Source of the DNA: Schistosoma mansoni
Lineage: Eukaryota > Platyhelminthes > Trematoda > Strigeidida > Schistosomatidae
Assembly: GCF_000237925.1 (NCBI RefSeq)
Contig: NC_031499.1
Coordinates: forward strand, 4,987,734-5,051,733
Length of the DNA stretch: 64,000 nucleotides
Direction of reading: 5' to 3'
Below the pieces are notes generated by a model. That model was not told the origin of the DNA. It was given only the letters and a program-made list of their open reading frames with translations, and made no database searches. A program made the translations under genes and the position numbers. This document shows positions 33,201 to 44,164 of the stretch, piece by piece (position 1 is the first letter of the stretch; the number at the start of each line of letters is the position of its first letter).

Positions 33201-36200
33201 AATGAATAAATCAAGAAGTGAGGAAATTCTTATATAAAATCAAATATTTTTACAAAAATATACCGTTATTATTTTAGTTCAGTCAGTCAGTCAGCTACAA
33301 CGTAGGACCAGGCACACATATGCATCGGTCCAAGTTGTCATACCTCGTTAGCACAAGATGAACACCGAATTCATAGAAGTACTTAATTTAGTGGTGGTAG
33401 TATATAAAAGATAGGTTGTATATAAGGATATAGTACAGGAAGAAAGACATATGAAGCAATTTTGATCTCAAGGAGGATAAAGAGTGTATACACCTACGCA
33501 ATTGTGATCGATTCTGAGCCATGTCACACAGAGTCTCCAACCATTGGTTACGATAGTCATGCGGATCCCAACCAGGTAGTCTGTATCTACCAACATGGCT
33601 CAAACTAGAAGTTAGTGACTTCACGCTCTGATGCCACGTTTTCGTTTGGCCACTCCTAACTCTCTTCCAACCATCGCCAATACTAGCCAGCATAGCGCGT
33701 CGTGGTAATCGGTGTTCAGATATACGTAACACGTGGCCTAACCATCTCAGTCGATGAAGATTCATGACCTCATCAACTGATTTACCATCATTCCCTAATA
33801 CTCTGCGTCTACCCTCGCTATTACTTACCCGGTGATCCCAGCAGATGCGAACAATATTTCTAAGGCATCTGTGGTCAAATACTAGTAACTTACGAGTATC
33901 TCCTACTCTTAATGGCCATGTTTCACAGCCGTAAAGTAGAATAGAACGAACTGCTGCTCAGTATACTCGTCTCTTAATTGATTGACGGATATCTCTTCTT
34001 CGTCATAGGTGACGTAAGTTGGCAAAAGCCAAACGAGCTTTTTGAATCCGTGCTGAGATTTCGTAGGAAACCAACACATTAGGGCTGATCAGACTTCCAA
34101 GGTAGGTGAAGTTGTCGACGCGTTTGACTACTTCACTAACTATCCTTAGTTTACATGTTGACGCAGGCCAGTCCTGAAGTAACAATTTACATTTAGAGGG
34201 GGAGAAACGCATCCCAAACATCCTGGCATTATTACTCAGTTCTAACAGAAGACTCTGCATTTTGTCAGCGTCTTCACCAAACAGGACTATATCGTCTGCG
34301 TATTCTAAGTCGATAAGTAGACTTCCTGGCAGGAGATCAATTCCTGAAAATTCAGTCGACGAGAGTGTTATTTCCAGCAATATGTTTATAATGAAGTTAA
34401 ACAAAAATGGGGATAGTGGACAGTCTTGTCAGACACCACTTAAAGTTGTAAAATCAGATGACAGTTCGCCATAAGCTCTCACTCGACTGGTAGTATTCGA
34501 GTAAAGAGCCTTTACAAGGCTTATGTACTTCTGAGGTACACTTTTCAATGATAGACACTGCCATAGAGCCTCTCGGCCTACAGAGTCAAATGCTGCTTTT
34601 AAGTCAAGAAAAACTATCATTGTCGGACAAAACTTTACACATGCCTCTTTTGTTAAACTGAAATGAAATATAGCATAACTTAAACTGATACAAATTTATA
34701 TTAGATTTTAGTACTGTTTAATGATTGAGTAATAATTTTCTTAAATTAAAAGTAGAGCTATGTAAATAGAGGTTTACGTTCTAAAAGTTTATGAAATTCA
34801 TGTACAAAATAAACATAGATACGAATAACAACTTCATTTATGTTTCAAGTTTACTTTTCTTTAGATAATTTGGTTGCTGGGTTAGTGAGTGAGTGAGTGT
34901 AATCTAAAAGTCACGTAAGTAAAATAGCCAAATATTTGATTCATACATTAATAATAGAAATATATATCAACAGTACCATTTTCTTAATCACACTAAGTTC
35001 ACTTTCATTTTGTATTTTGTATATTGTAAGAATTACACCTACATACATATACATATATATGTATGTGTACTAAGTAATTATTTAGTTTAACCCGTATTTT
35101 AACAAAGCAAACACGTAAAACTTGACAAAAACACAATCAATAACACATTCATATTATTCTAAGAAGAGAGATAGTGAAAATTATAAACAGCAAATATATA
35201 ATTTTATTGCTTCGATTCATTGAAAAGTTAAGGTATAGAAAGTTAATGTTAGATAAGATGATAAAATGTTTTACCAGTTTTCATGAGCTGCAGTTAAAAA
35301 TAAGCCTATCTTCCTTAATGTCATTATTATTTATTTAAATAGAAATATTGGTACAAGGGGACACCAGATATATATGCGCAACAAAAATCTCATTCAATTT
35401 ATATGAGGGCTGTGATACTGCCTGGATGCCCAAACTGAAACAGGTGGTTTTCTTAGGGGGTCACACCCGGAGCCCTTGACCTAAAGGTCTGATCCACAAG
35501 GCAGTGAAGTATCGTGAGGAGATGCAGTCCCATGGTAAACGGTGACCAACAATAGGTTCATACGCCATTCGTTCCTTCAGGATACTGGAGCCCATGTGCA
35601 CCATTGGTTTGGAATGAGGGTTTTCCAACTCCCCTAGGTGGGCCCTCCATGTCCATCAACCCGCTAAAGCGCCGGATATTCTCTTTTCGTCCTCTCACTT
35701 TCGTAAACAACACCCCCGCCACGAGAAGGCAGTGAGTAGGATATCCCTGTCAGAGGCTATATATAGAGTAGACTGTATTAAGGCAGATAATGACAAGAAA
35801 ACTGTCAACACCAACAATAACCAATCAAGATCAACAGAACAAGTTGTAACCCAAGTGTGAAGAAAACCTTATAGTGCACTTCTAAATGAAGTTTGTACTG
35901 ATAACTACGTTATCTAGAAATATAGAAAAAGCTTTACAATTAAACCACCTAGCTCAGAGAATGTAGCTACATCAAAAATCATCTTCCAGAGGAACACATC
36001 TTGTTGGTCATATCTTACACGCGAATAGAATATTTTACATCTAGTAAATATTTTTAGAAGATAATTAATATGTATCGACTTACTTTTACACATCCAGCTA
36101 CATCTAATGTTATGATATGAGGATTCGTAGATCCTGAGGTCTGAGATGCTATTACTTTCTCCAAAGGCCAGTCATGGTATGTAGCAGAATTGATCGTTAA

Positions 36201-39200
36201 TGGCTATTGCGAAATAGATAGCAATGTAAAGTACAAAGGAATTACGATTAAAGGACAACTAATAATTGCAATTTTAAAGTTTTTTTATAGAAAACATACA
36301 ATAAAATTAGTCAGAAGTAATTTTTCCTATAAGGACAATAGAAAATTAACTAAACTACTCACCTTCTTATCTAACATAAGAGTTTTAAGTAATAACTAAC
36401 TTGATTGATTTCATGGCAGATATTACACACGAACTGACTATAACTTGCAGCCCAATAAAATTTTGCGTTAATTACCTTTGAACATTTTTATCTAACCTTC
36501 TCATAGATATAATAGAGACAAAATATTTTTCTTTAAACTTTTATTAGTCAACGAGTATAAGTTTTTCGATTTCATGCCCTAACCCCTCCTCAAGTGATGG
36601 ATTGTTGACTGATGAAGGTCTATTGGTTCTTGTTAACTTATAGTATTTATAAAGCAAAACCACACTTTTGGTTAAGATTAGTAAAATAACTGTAATTAAT
36701 GGTTGGTCGGTGATATGGCCTAAAATTAGTCATAGTAGTGCAGATGTGCCAACGTCTTATCTTTACTAGTCAGGAGGACTAGCTCAGTGGTTAAGGTGTT
36801 CAATTTACAATCTCACTAGTTCACAAGTTCAACTCCACCACATCCAGCTCGATCTAGGCAAATCGTTAGTATCATAAGCGCCCAAACTTAGAGCGCAGTT
36901 CAAACCCAAGTCGATGAATTCGGCAAATGAGTTAATAAATAGACTAATCAGTCACTATGTACTAACCAATGTCGTAGCGTTAGCGCAAACGGAACTGAAT
37001 GGAAGAAATTTCAGATGCTATTACTATTTCAAAAAAACATGGAATCTTCAAATTTATTTAACTCATAAACATAAGATTATTTTACATTTCCTCACCCCTA
37101 TTTTTATTTGGCTTTTTAGCTCCCCTTTTATCTGTTTTATTAACATTGTTTGTATCACTGCGATTATTTGTATTTCTTCTACTTTTTATGAGATGCAGTA
37201 GGTCGAAGAAATACAATTCCGCCAAGTCTATATTTGTTTGTCATGTATTTTCAATGTTGAATATTGTCAACGGATCAAATGAAGCCATTTTCATGACTAA
37301 CTAACTTGGATCTATGGTACAACTATCAAACAAGCTAAATGTTTACTCGAAAAAAAACATGACAATTTACTCATATTGTACGAACAATGTAATAATCTAC
37401 CTTATATAGATAGCATGTATTCTACTTTACTTAAAATAAACTTTGAATCGAATTAAATAATTCTCCAGCTAATTGGATATGAGCCAAATTTTGTGTAAGG
37501 GCTAGTGAAACAACACCGTTATCCATATAGGTGGAGTGGGGTTCAAACCTCGAACTTAGTGGTTAAGTGCAGAGCCACTACCTTACTTTTCTTCATTCAA
37601 TAGTTTGATGAGAGAAAAATATTTCGACTTGGTATATATATATATATATATATATATGACTATCGAAAATATAGATACCTGCATTTGTGACTGATGAGAA
37701 TTAGCTGACACCTCACGTAGTGTAACCAACTGAATAGAACCATCATCTAAACCAATTACAACAGCGTCTGTTAATTCACTGCAACTTAAATTCAAGGCTG
37801 CTATTGATGCGACAGATGAGTCGAAAGACGTCTCTGTAACTACTTGCTGAGAGATATCATCAACCACAGCCGATTCATCTTCATATGCGATTCGACCAAA
37901 ATAGTTTTTTACATTCTTCAGGTTGTAAACGACCAAACCACCACCCCACAGATCCCCTATGGCGGGCAAAAAACAATTACGGTATGTTAGTGCTAATTAA
38001 CATTATAATCAAGGAATTATATCCGTTTTCATATGACATGATATACGTACTGTTCAATTTATTTATCTTTTCAGACTTTATATCTACATAGCTTAACGGT
38101 GAGACTATAACTTATGGACGACTTAGAAGAGTTTCTTATTATGTCCTCATTTTAACAGTTTATAAAAAGCAAATACTCATGGTTTTTAATAGTGCTTTTG
38201 ATGAATTATTCTGAGCTATAATAGAGAAAGAAATATCCGATAAGATTAACTAAGTAAATTGCAAGCTAATTACAAGAGGGACGATATATTATTTTGACAA
38301 TTCACAGTTGATTAAGATACTTTGTTTACAAAGCGAACGGGTGGTCTCTAGAAGTAAATTCTAACAAAAGTGTAGTGATGCAACTAAATAACTACGATGA
38401 TTCGTATTACTACACAATATGTGGATTTGTGTTACCCAAAGTAAGAAACTATAAAGATTTAGAAGTCATACTAAGCAATGATCTCAAAACGACAAGCCAC
38501 TGTGAGGCTGCTGCTGCAAAAGGCTATAGGGTATGATGGTCTATTCGTAGATCTTTCCGGTATCTGGATGAGGAAATGTTAAGATTATTATACCCAACTT
38601 TCGTACGACCACATTTGGAATATGGGATTCAAGCAGCGAGTCCTTGTTTCAAATATGAAGCGGATATGCTGGAACGAGTCCAACGCTGCGGGACAAAAAT
38701 GGTAAAAGGTCTATTTGGCCTGTCTTATGAAGACAGACTGAGACAACTCAACTTATTTCCGTCATCTTACCGGCGAATACGGGGTGATATAATATTGGCA
38801 TATTGTAACCTGAACAATGACCTTGGTACTAACATGTCCTATCTTTTCCTTCCATCTAGGGATGAACATTTGACAGGACATTCAAAGAAAGTCCAAAAAC
38901 CGAGATCAAATAGTCTTCATCTGGAGTTTCGTTTCTCGCACCGAGTAGTTAATTACTGGAATTCTCTACCAGAACACGTAATATCAGCACCTTCTGTTGA
39001 TATATTCAAGACGAGATCGGACCTCTAGTGTAACAAACTGCAAGGATTAAAATAGGTCAATAGACCTTCTATCCTTATTACTGAAGACTGAAGACAAGTG
39101 ATTTTGATGAGACTAATTCTGGTATCAGTAAAACAGTTGACAACAAAATAACAGGCATTGAGATAGATGATATTTCGCTATTTCTTGGTACCAGAAGTGT

Positions 39201-39769
39201 GTTCACTTAGTAATTAACGTTTTCTATGGATTTTATTGCGAAAAGCTGTCTATAAAACCTCATTCTATAAATATGTAGTTCACTGCAAAAACAAATTACG
39301 GTGAAACTTTTCAAACACAATAGACTATCTTAATACTGAGAAAAGAAATTGAATTGACTTCAACTGATAGAAAAGGTGCTTTTATATTCTGATTTTCCGT
39401 ATTTTATTATTCTTCGGCCTCCTTTTACTAGGAATACTTAACAAACACAAACGAAGAAAATTATACCTTAGGACCAGCTTACCAACTAAAGCTAACGATT
39501 AAAAGATACAAGATGAATTGCAAAAAATAAGCCGAAATACATCTAATTACATCAAGAAACAATTACGATGAAAGACCGGTTTACAAAAAAAATTAAACAC
39601 TACACAAGTTATTCTTGCATCTTGGAAGGTGCTATTATTCACCTGATATGGAGGAGGATCCTATGAATAATTTTTGATTATGTACTCCTAGCGCTGAAAC
39701 TACAGACGCGTATCTAGCGTGTGAGAATCCAGAACCCAAATTAATATCATCGATGTTAATTTCGTGCAT
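27281..39769 (-). CDS. WDR77: Methylosome protein 50-like WD40 protein (PRMT5 cofactor), six exons
   Basis: Exons in transcript order: 39769-39643, 37956-37679, 36203-36084, 31694-31408, 30400-30244, 27754-27281. Donors and acceptors are canonical, all phases agree, and the total is 1443 nt (480 aa). Evidence for MEP50: ARY followed by LFIGSSSISGDLWGGGLVVY matches the MEP50 N-terminal pattern (ARYRSDGALLLGASSLSG). Next come IGLDDGSIQLVTL, CVKLWD (about 173-178), KICLWDIR (about 241-247) and DLPTALSWLSP-GTYEGHLYVYD, the counterpart of LPTSLAWHP in human WDR77. Known role: beta-propeller partner of PRMT5 for symmetric dimethylation of Sm proteins and histones. It is longer than human WDR77 (342 aa), mainly through Asn-rich inserts and a divergent C-terminal exon. 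The frame stays open upstream of the chosen ATG to about 39832, so an acceptor or earlier start there is possible. It could be another small WD40 protein, but the collinear motifs favour MEP50. Confidence 0.75.
28256..28368 (-). mobile_element. B-class hammerhead SINE inserted in Penelope-like sequence
   Basis: Begins at the left with the family 3' part (AGTTGAAATCAGGAGTCAGT) and ends just past the hammerhead at about 28365. Penelope-type coding sequence lies to the left and its 3' region to the right. Confidence 0.75.
28310..28355 (-). ncRNA. Hammerhead ribozyme (B class), intact core
   Basis: Minus strand: stem I GCACTG pairs with TAGTGC (six pairs, one G-U), core CTGAGGA, stem II GTC..GAC with a large loop, GAAA, then stem III starting CGGCC, and C at the cleavage position. 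Core conserved bases are all present; stem III has one mismatch. Confidence 0.75.
28757..28803 (+). ncRNA. Hammerhead-like core in the Penelope 3' region
   Basis: CTGACGA 28764-28770, GAAA 28781-28784, a perfect stem III palindrome AACAATATTGTT 28784-28795, then C28796 and GCCTAC. Stem II is short (GA/TC) and stem I is mostly mismatched (GTA/TAC remains). Hammerheads in Penelope-like terminal regions are known; this copy looks partly decayed. Confidence 0.5.
28968..29385. mobile_element. Composite block F (-) joined to B hammerhead SINE (+)
   Basis: 28970-29215 is block F on the minus strand (ATGAAAATCATCAGAGATTA to CTACTTATATCTGTCCACAT). 29245-29385 is a tRNA-head remnant (ACGGTTCGATAAGAATGAAC) plus hammerhead and tail (CTTCAATTGACTCATGAACT). 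It mirrors 17115-17540, so block F looks like the 5' body of one SINE lineage. Confidence 0.6.
29280..29325 (+). ncRNA. Hammerhead motif (B class), GUU cleavage triplet
   Basis: Stem I GCACTG 29280-29285 with CAGTGC 29320-29325 is perfect. Core CTGAAGA and GAAA are intact. Stem II begins with an A-C mismatch, stem III has one mismatch, and the cleavage triplet is GTT. Weak activity at best. Confidence 0.65.
29400..29585 (-). mobile_element. RTE LINE C-terminal fragment
   Basis: GCACCATTGTGACTGATTCT, GAGTTATGTCACCTGACGCC and CTTCATGGACTGATCCTATA follow the minus-strand order of the 33480-33660 region. Directly follows a B-class SINE. Confidence 0.6.
30625..30800 (-). mobile_element. Smα-type SINE, degraded
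   Basis: TAGGACGCTCGTTTTGTCTT, TTGATGTTCACTTCGACACT and CTCGAACCTAAAGCCC follow the Smα order on the minus strand. The ribozyme core is lost. Intron of the MEP50-like gene. Confidence 0.55.
31040..31215 (+). repeat. Repeat D
   Basis: GATCAACCACTGAGTAGTGA, GCGGCCATTAATCTGAGTGA and TCTTTCGATGTAAGACGGTT follow the same order as the copy at 53715-53890. Function unknown; intron of the MEP50-like gene. Confidence 0.5.
31850..32048 (+). mobile_element. Family A retroposon, internal fragment
   Basis: A 200-bp central and 3' piece (ATCAATCGTTGGTCACCGGC to GGTGCTTC) in the 31695-36083 intron of the MEP50-like gene. Neither tail nor 5' end is present. Confidence 0.7.
33283..34640 (-). mobile_element. 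RTE-type LINE, 3' part of reverse transcriptase ORF and 3' UTR
   Basis: Minus-strand frames give FLDLKAAFDSVGREALWQCL (RT), LIDLEYADDIVLFGEDADKM (catalytic YADD) and FSPSKCKLLLQDW. The C-terminal region follows (MNLHRLRWLGHVLRISEHRL, GRYRLPGWDPHDYRNQWLET). The frame is interrupted in several places: separate frames cover 34429-34620, 34003-34404 and 33388-33765. The 3' UTR has CAGTCAGTCAG and GTAGGACCAGGCACACATAT. The 5' half with the endonuclease is missing. Intron of the MEP50-like gene, same strand. Confidence 0.85.
35322..35770 (-). mobile_element. Family A retroposon, 5' truncated
   Basis: TTATTTATTTAA tail at the left; the family body runs to GTCAGAGGCTATATA at the right. Lies in the large 31695-36083 intron, on the same strand as the gene. 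Confidence 0.8.
36775..36912 (+). mobile_element. Family C tRNA-derived SINE with clear pol III boxes
   Basis: TAGCTCAGTGG at 36780-36790 is a textbook A box, and AGTTCAACTCC about 45 nt later a B box. The family body follows (AGCGCCCAAACTTAGAGCGC). It is not a functional tRNA: the acceptor and anticodon arms do not form. Intron of the MEP50-like gene, antisense to it. Confidence 0.6.
37490..37575 (-). mobile_element. Family C SINE fragment
   Basis: TGTAAGGGCTAGTGAAACAA and GGGGTTCAAACCTCGAAC, followed by ACTTAGTGGTTAAG-like sequence, 100 bp beyond an exon of the MEP50-like gene. Confidence 0.45.
38320..39070 (+). mobile_element. CR1-type LINE, reverse transcriptase C-terminal region
   Basis: 38440-38520 encodes NYKDLEVILSNDLKTTSHCE. 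38576-39028 is one frame with LLYPTFVRPHLEYGIQAASP, DMLERVQRCGTKMVKGLFGL and HRVVNYWNSLPEHVISAPSV, the typical end of a CR1/jockey-like RT ORF. Interruptions lie upstream of 38576 and the RT catalytic part is missing. Antisense in an intron (37957-39642) of the MEP50-like gene. Confidence 0.85.
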
Positions 39770-39839
39770 CGTAGCGGAGCAATATGAAAGCACCGCAGTC
39801 TTTGACCTTAAATTGCAGTACTCTATTCCCAATAATTAT

Positions 39840-40840
39840 AATAATGGTGAGCTGTTTTACCTGTGTTGAAATGAGATGGAAGAGTCACTTGTAAAATACG
39901 ATAGTTCTGGAACACGGACACATATGACATTGATTCACAGATTTGTTACTTAAACTATGCTGTAGCCGTATTTCACGCCTTCAAACTTGTCAATTTGAAG
40001 TACATCAACTCTGCGCCTGGATAAACCCTAGTTGAGGCCATTGTCTGTTTGATTTACCGGCTATATATTTAAAAGGTTAGAAAACACTAGCCATCCAGAG
40101 CCTCTGTAAGATCATTGTCATTGTCGGTTTGATCATTAGGAATAAACGACCGGAATACATCGGCTTTCCTTCATCAATAAGAGACCGCTTGATGAACATA
40201 TCCTTTTAAGGTTGGATAGAAATAACTCAAACGACCTGCTCTTAAATTGATCCCCATCCTTTCTCATGTCCTTCTTTCAGTTATTTCTACCGTTATTGTT
40301 GGACCTCAGAATTGAGTGGTCAGCCAATTCGCGGGTTAGATCGCCATATAAAACCGAGGCAAATTATATAAACAAAGCGAACTCAGTCATTGGAAAGCTT
40401 TGTTCTTCAACAGCCAGTTCAGGAGAACAACAAGTCAACTATCGGACTTGAAGTAAATGAGCCCAACTGACCAGAGACAACAAGCATTGAACGGCTCACT
40501 CCCTAGTGAATCACTACTACGACATTTTAGTCAGCCATGATACAATTATCAGGGTCATACGGGTTTTATCTTCGGAGTTCAAAATAGATTCAAGCATTAC
40601 TGTAACAACCTATATGTATGATTGTTACCATTTCCTTTACATGTCACCGATACGATTCTTTTCATACTTGCTTTGTCACATGGTAGTTAAAACTGCTCTA
40701 CCTATCTCGTATATCGCAGGCAACTTCTATATTCCACGTTTTATATGACTTTGTTTTCCTCTTCATTTACTAATATCATATTTATTTTCGTTCTCTAGGT
40801 AATTCATGTCTCCGTAACTCATTAATAGCCCGTGAAAGTT
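39840..40840. other. Upstream flank of the MEP50-like gene with an unexplained block
   Basis: No exon is supported. 40090-40510 is less AT-rich than its surroundings and contains ATATAAAACCGAGG, but it matches nothing else I recognise here. The promoter of the minus-strand gene should lie near 39800-40100. Confidence 0.35.
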
Positions 40841-40844
40841 GGTG

Positions 40845-41833
40845 TGGCAAAGTAAAAGTCGCACTCATACGAGTGAAAAAATTGTGAAGCTCGAAACAAG
40901 TGTCAACCAATATCGAAGTCAGAATCTTCAATACGAGCATCAAGACAATTCTACTACACGGAGCTGAAAATTGGGGTACTACCACAACCATTATCAGAAA
41001 AGTACAAGTATTTATAAATAGTTGTCTACGCAAGATACTCAACATCCATTGGCCATATGCCATCAGTAACAGCCTTTTGTGGGAGAGGACAAACCAGCTG
41101 CCGGCTGAAGAGGAAATTAGGAAAAGACGTTGGAAGTGGATAGGACATGAATTGAGAGAATCGTCAGACTGAATCACCAGGCAAGCCGTAACTTGTGTGG
41201 GGAGTAGTGTAACGTCGTGTACTATATTACACCTACATAGTTTATTCTAGTTTCTGGACAAGCCAATTCACCTATAATGTTATGAGTCATATTTTGATCT
41301 TGTTAATTATTCGCTTATTGACCTTGACTATATTTTTTATATGAGCGCATGTGTATGCACATTTCGTACCTTATTCATCGCATGTCTGTCATTCATTTTT
41401 GTCTGACTATAAATATTGATTAATGCTTGCTCATAGCGAGTTGGCTTCCCAGCCATCTCCACTATGCGTCATCTTTCCTTCGCTTACTTACATTTGCTAG
41501 TGTGCTCACTGCCTTCTAGCCTATGTTATTGGTCAATAAAAATGTAGTTGCTGTTTCCCTTTGTCTTCTGATATTATACACCGTTCAGATTGTTATAATA
41601 ACGGTTATCAAGACGATCGATTAGCGAAGCACTCCACTACACTTGAAATCCTGATGGGAAGCGGAAAAGAGGAAGTCCAAAAAACACGCTGCTCCGAGAA
41701 TCGAAAGCAACTATGAAAAGGATGAATAACAACTGGAAAGAACTGGGAAGGATTGTCCAGGTCAAAGTTGAATTGATAGTGCTAATGGGCAACCTATGCT
41801 CCTCTCCGAGGGGTAACAGGCGTAATGAAGTAA
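40845..41833 (+). mobile_element. RTE-type LINE C-terminus, split by a solo LTR
   Basis: Encodes [20 protein letters not shown] and [20 protein letters not shown], then [20 protein letters not shown], the conserved RTE C-terminal tail. After the LTR at 41196-41641 it resumes with a GKRKRGSPKNTLLRE-like segment and ends GGGTAACAGGCGTAATGAAG plus a TAAATAAATAAA tail. Confidence 0.85.
41196..41641 (+). mobile_element. Solo LTR inside an RTE LINE
   Basis: 446 bp, starts TGTGGGGAGTAGTG and ends CACTCCACTACA (TG...CA with inverted ends). Flanked by CTTG at 41192-41195 and 41642-41645, extendable by a shared A. It contains a TATAAATA-like box near 41410 and AATAAA near 41534. No internal coding region remains. 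It interrupts LINE coding sequence, so it is younger than that LINE copy. Family unassigned. Orientation is taken from the AATAAA. Confidence 0.8.
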
Positions 41834-42589
41834 ATAAATAAAAAAAGTTGGTATGCTCTTAGGCATCAAAATTTACCTATAGATATATCCTACGCTCACT
41901 CCAGCAAATTTTTGACAAAGTTACTCACAACCGTTTGCTATACGAGTTGAGTAATGTCGGGATTTGAGGCAATAAGGGACTTTCGAGTTGGGCGTTGGCA
42001 TATAGTAGGGGTGAAGTCAAAGTCGTCTAACTGAGGAACTGTCCCTAGCGTAGTGCCCCTGTGTACACTGTTTGGGTCTAGTTGTATCATCCATATTACA
42101 GGTTTTGTGTGTGAAAATCCCTCCATGCATACATTTGCGACTTGTTCTTATTGGTTTCTTCAGTTGCACACTTTGTTAGTCCTTTGGTGCCATTTCAGAT
42201 GGTAATATTTTATTTTACCATACTTTTCTCCTTTTTTCTTTCGCTTTCATTGAGTTTCTATGCTTTTTCCTGGACTGCATTTATATTGTTTTAGTTGATA
42301 CTTAGTCTTGACGGTAGTTAAATTGGTTTGCCCCCCCCTTTGATTGTGTTGCGCGAGTTGGCTGAGATTGTGTATTTTGATTGTGAATTGAAGCACTTTT
42401 CCAGAATGGCAAACACTTAATGTTATAAAGCAGCAAACTATTATCTTTTGAACGGAATTTTACTTCATCTATCCGGGAAGGGTAGAATAACATTTATTTT
42501 GGTTGAATAACTGAGTGGTATTATTTGTTTACGTAATAATGTATTTTTGTATTTATAATGAAATTCGGGGCCGTTATTTGCACAATCAC

Positions 42590-43480
42590 CTTGTGTTGAT
42601 TTCAACTGGGCAATAGAACGTAAGTAAACTACCTAAACAGTTATTCTTCAATCCAAACCTAAGTTTGAATCTTACACTGTTATTCCTCGTGTATGTAAAT
42701 GACATTCCTCGTCTATCAACATCATCGGTCTTTCTATGTGCTGACGATGTCAAGACACGGGGAACGACAAAGTGCAAAGGTGATAGTTAAGAGCTTCAAA
42801 ACGACATGTGGAAATTATCTGGCTGGTCTAAAAGTCAGACGAGAAGATGGAGGAAAGATATATTTGATACGTTATCAATATATCGAGAAGCGTTTGATTT
42901 AATCTGGCTAGTGAACATAGGAGCAGTGTCCCACGCTGGGTCGAAACGTGACCTGGTACTGATGCATGGCCGAAAGCCTTCAGCCAAACAAGTCCGCTTA
43001 AACAAATGTGGTGAGCATCCAATGTCGAGCACTTAAAGAGCCATTGATTTTGTGGAATTGTTTACAGCTACAGTACCGAGACCGATCTGATGGCCAATAT
43101 AGCAAAACCTCGGTGTGTGTTGTTCGACTGACTAAACTATACCTATTTCCATTGTCATATAGAAGAAACAGAGCCGACTTAATCACAGTTTGTTTACCCT
43201 TTGGTGATAAATTTGTTTTTCAAATGTCTTGACTTTTCTTACCTTCCAAGACAGTAAACTTATGAAGCCATTCTAAAAACGTTCACAAGCTCAGACCAAA
43301 TTACTTGTCAGCTAATCACTAGCTTTTTCACTGAATCATCGGCTCATAGAATTCATTCGTTGAAGCATATCTGTCGACGCATTCAAAAGAACGTTGGGTC
43401 AACTGAAAGATCACGACTCCCAGGACTAACATAGACCTCCTAGCCTCCTATTCTTTGCAAAGTGAAAATGAGACCAATTG
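42590..43480 (+). mobile_element. CR1-type LINE remnant, heavily decayed
   Basis: VYVNDIPRLSTSSVFLCADD (RT motif region with an ADD box), KLSGWSKSQTRRW, GRKPSAKQVRLNKCGEHPMS and YRRNRADLIT appear in order across different frames. The CR1-like end is GTCAACTGAAAGATCACGAC. Older than the 38320 copy. Confidence 0.7.
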
Positions 43481-43689
43481 TAACTATTCGTTTCGTCTTA
43501 AAGAACATAAATATTCAATGATTTTTGTGAAGACAAAATAAAACCATATTGTTTTCTTTATTTGTGACACTTTATATGCAACCACATTTGTATTAAATAT
43601 CTTTTGTTTCTCTGAACCATTTTCTTAAACGAACATAACTTTTTGGCAGTTTTAAGACTCAAGCTACCGTTGTTATTCAGATAAACGCT

Positions 43690-43960
43690 ATCTCCATCGT
43701 TCTTTGAGTCTCAGAGTAAACATGAACTCTGAGATGCAGACACACCCAGCTGACGAGTCCCAAATGGGACGAAAGGCACCTCCTGGATTCCACTGCTTGT
43801 CACTATCCATTTTTGCTTATAATGCTTATGAATTAAAGCTGTATCAAGGCAATACACACAATATGCACATATGCCAACAAGAGGCTGATCAATTGCAGTC
43901 CTAAATGTCAAGGGGAAGATTTAAGCAAACAATAGCAAGTGAATTTTAACTGTTTGTTTA
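43690..43960 (+). mobile_element. Smα-type hammerhead SINE, 5' truncated
   Basis: Degraded head (TTTGAGTCTCAGAG), hammerhead at 43736-43796, then the family body: GAATTAAAGCTGTATCAAGG, GCACATATGCCAACAAGAGG, GCAAACAATAGCAAGTGAA. Confidence 0.85.
43736..43796 (+). ncRNA. Hammerhead ribozyme (Smα class) with covarying stems
   Basis: Core CTGACGA 43750-43756 and GAAA 43771-43774 are intact. Stem II is GTCCC/GGGAC, against GTCCT/AGGAC in the 25359 copy. Stem III is AGG-CA-CCT instead of the ATGCGCAT palindrome. Both changes keep pairing. Stem I keeps GCAG/CTGC and CCAG/CTGG. Predicted cleavage after C43782. Confidence 0.88.
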
Positions 43961-44164
43961 AAAATTGTGCTTTGTTTTCTTTTTTAAAATACTAATTATG
44001 ATAATTTTCAATTGTTCATATAGTTGTTTTGTATTTGACCTTCCATGGATCCAAAATGAATTTATTAATAATGAACTTCTCTCTGTGGATTTACACATAC
44101 CTACAACTAGACCTACTTCTCTTTCTTTCTCTCTCCCTCTCCCTTTATTGATTAATTTGATCAT

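Noticed and set aside
36779-36840. Possible functional tRNA gene with good A and B boxes
   Set aside because: The acceptor and anticodon stems do not form and a SINE body follows, so it is a tRNA-derived SINE head. The same holds for the heads at 25280, 46385, 50945 and 61120.
36914-37201. 95-codon plus-strand frame ending in a hydrophobic segment
   Set aside because: Starts in a SINE tail and continues into T-rich intron; the hydrophobicity follows base composition.
40782-41177. 131-codon minus-strand frame
   Set aside because: Antisense of the RTE LINE C-terminus, whose plus-strand frame carries the recognisable protein. The same applies to 55900-56185 and 63147-63507.
41196-41641. Reading the CACTCC/GGAGT inverted ends as a DNA-transposon terminal repeat
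   Set aside because: TG...CA ends, a 4-5 bp duplication, a TATA-like box and AATAAA fit a solo LTR better; no transposase or long TIR is seen.
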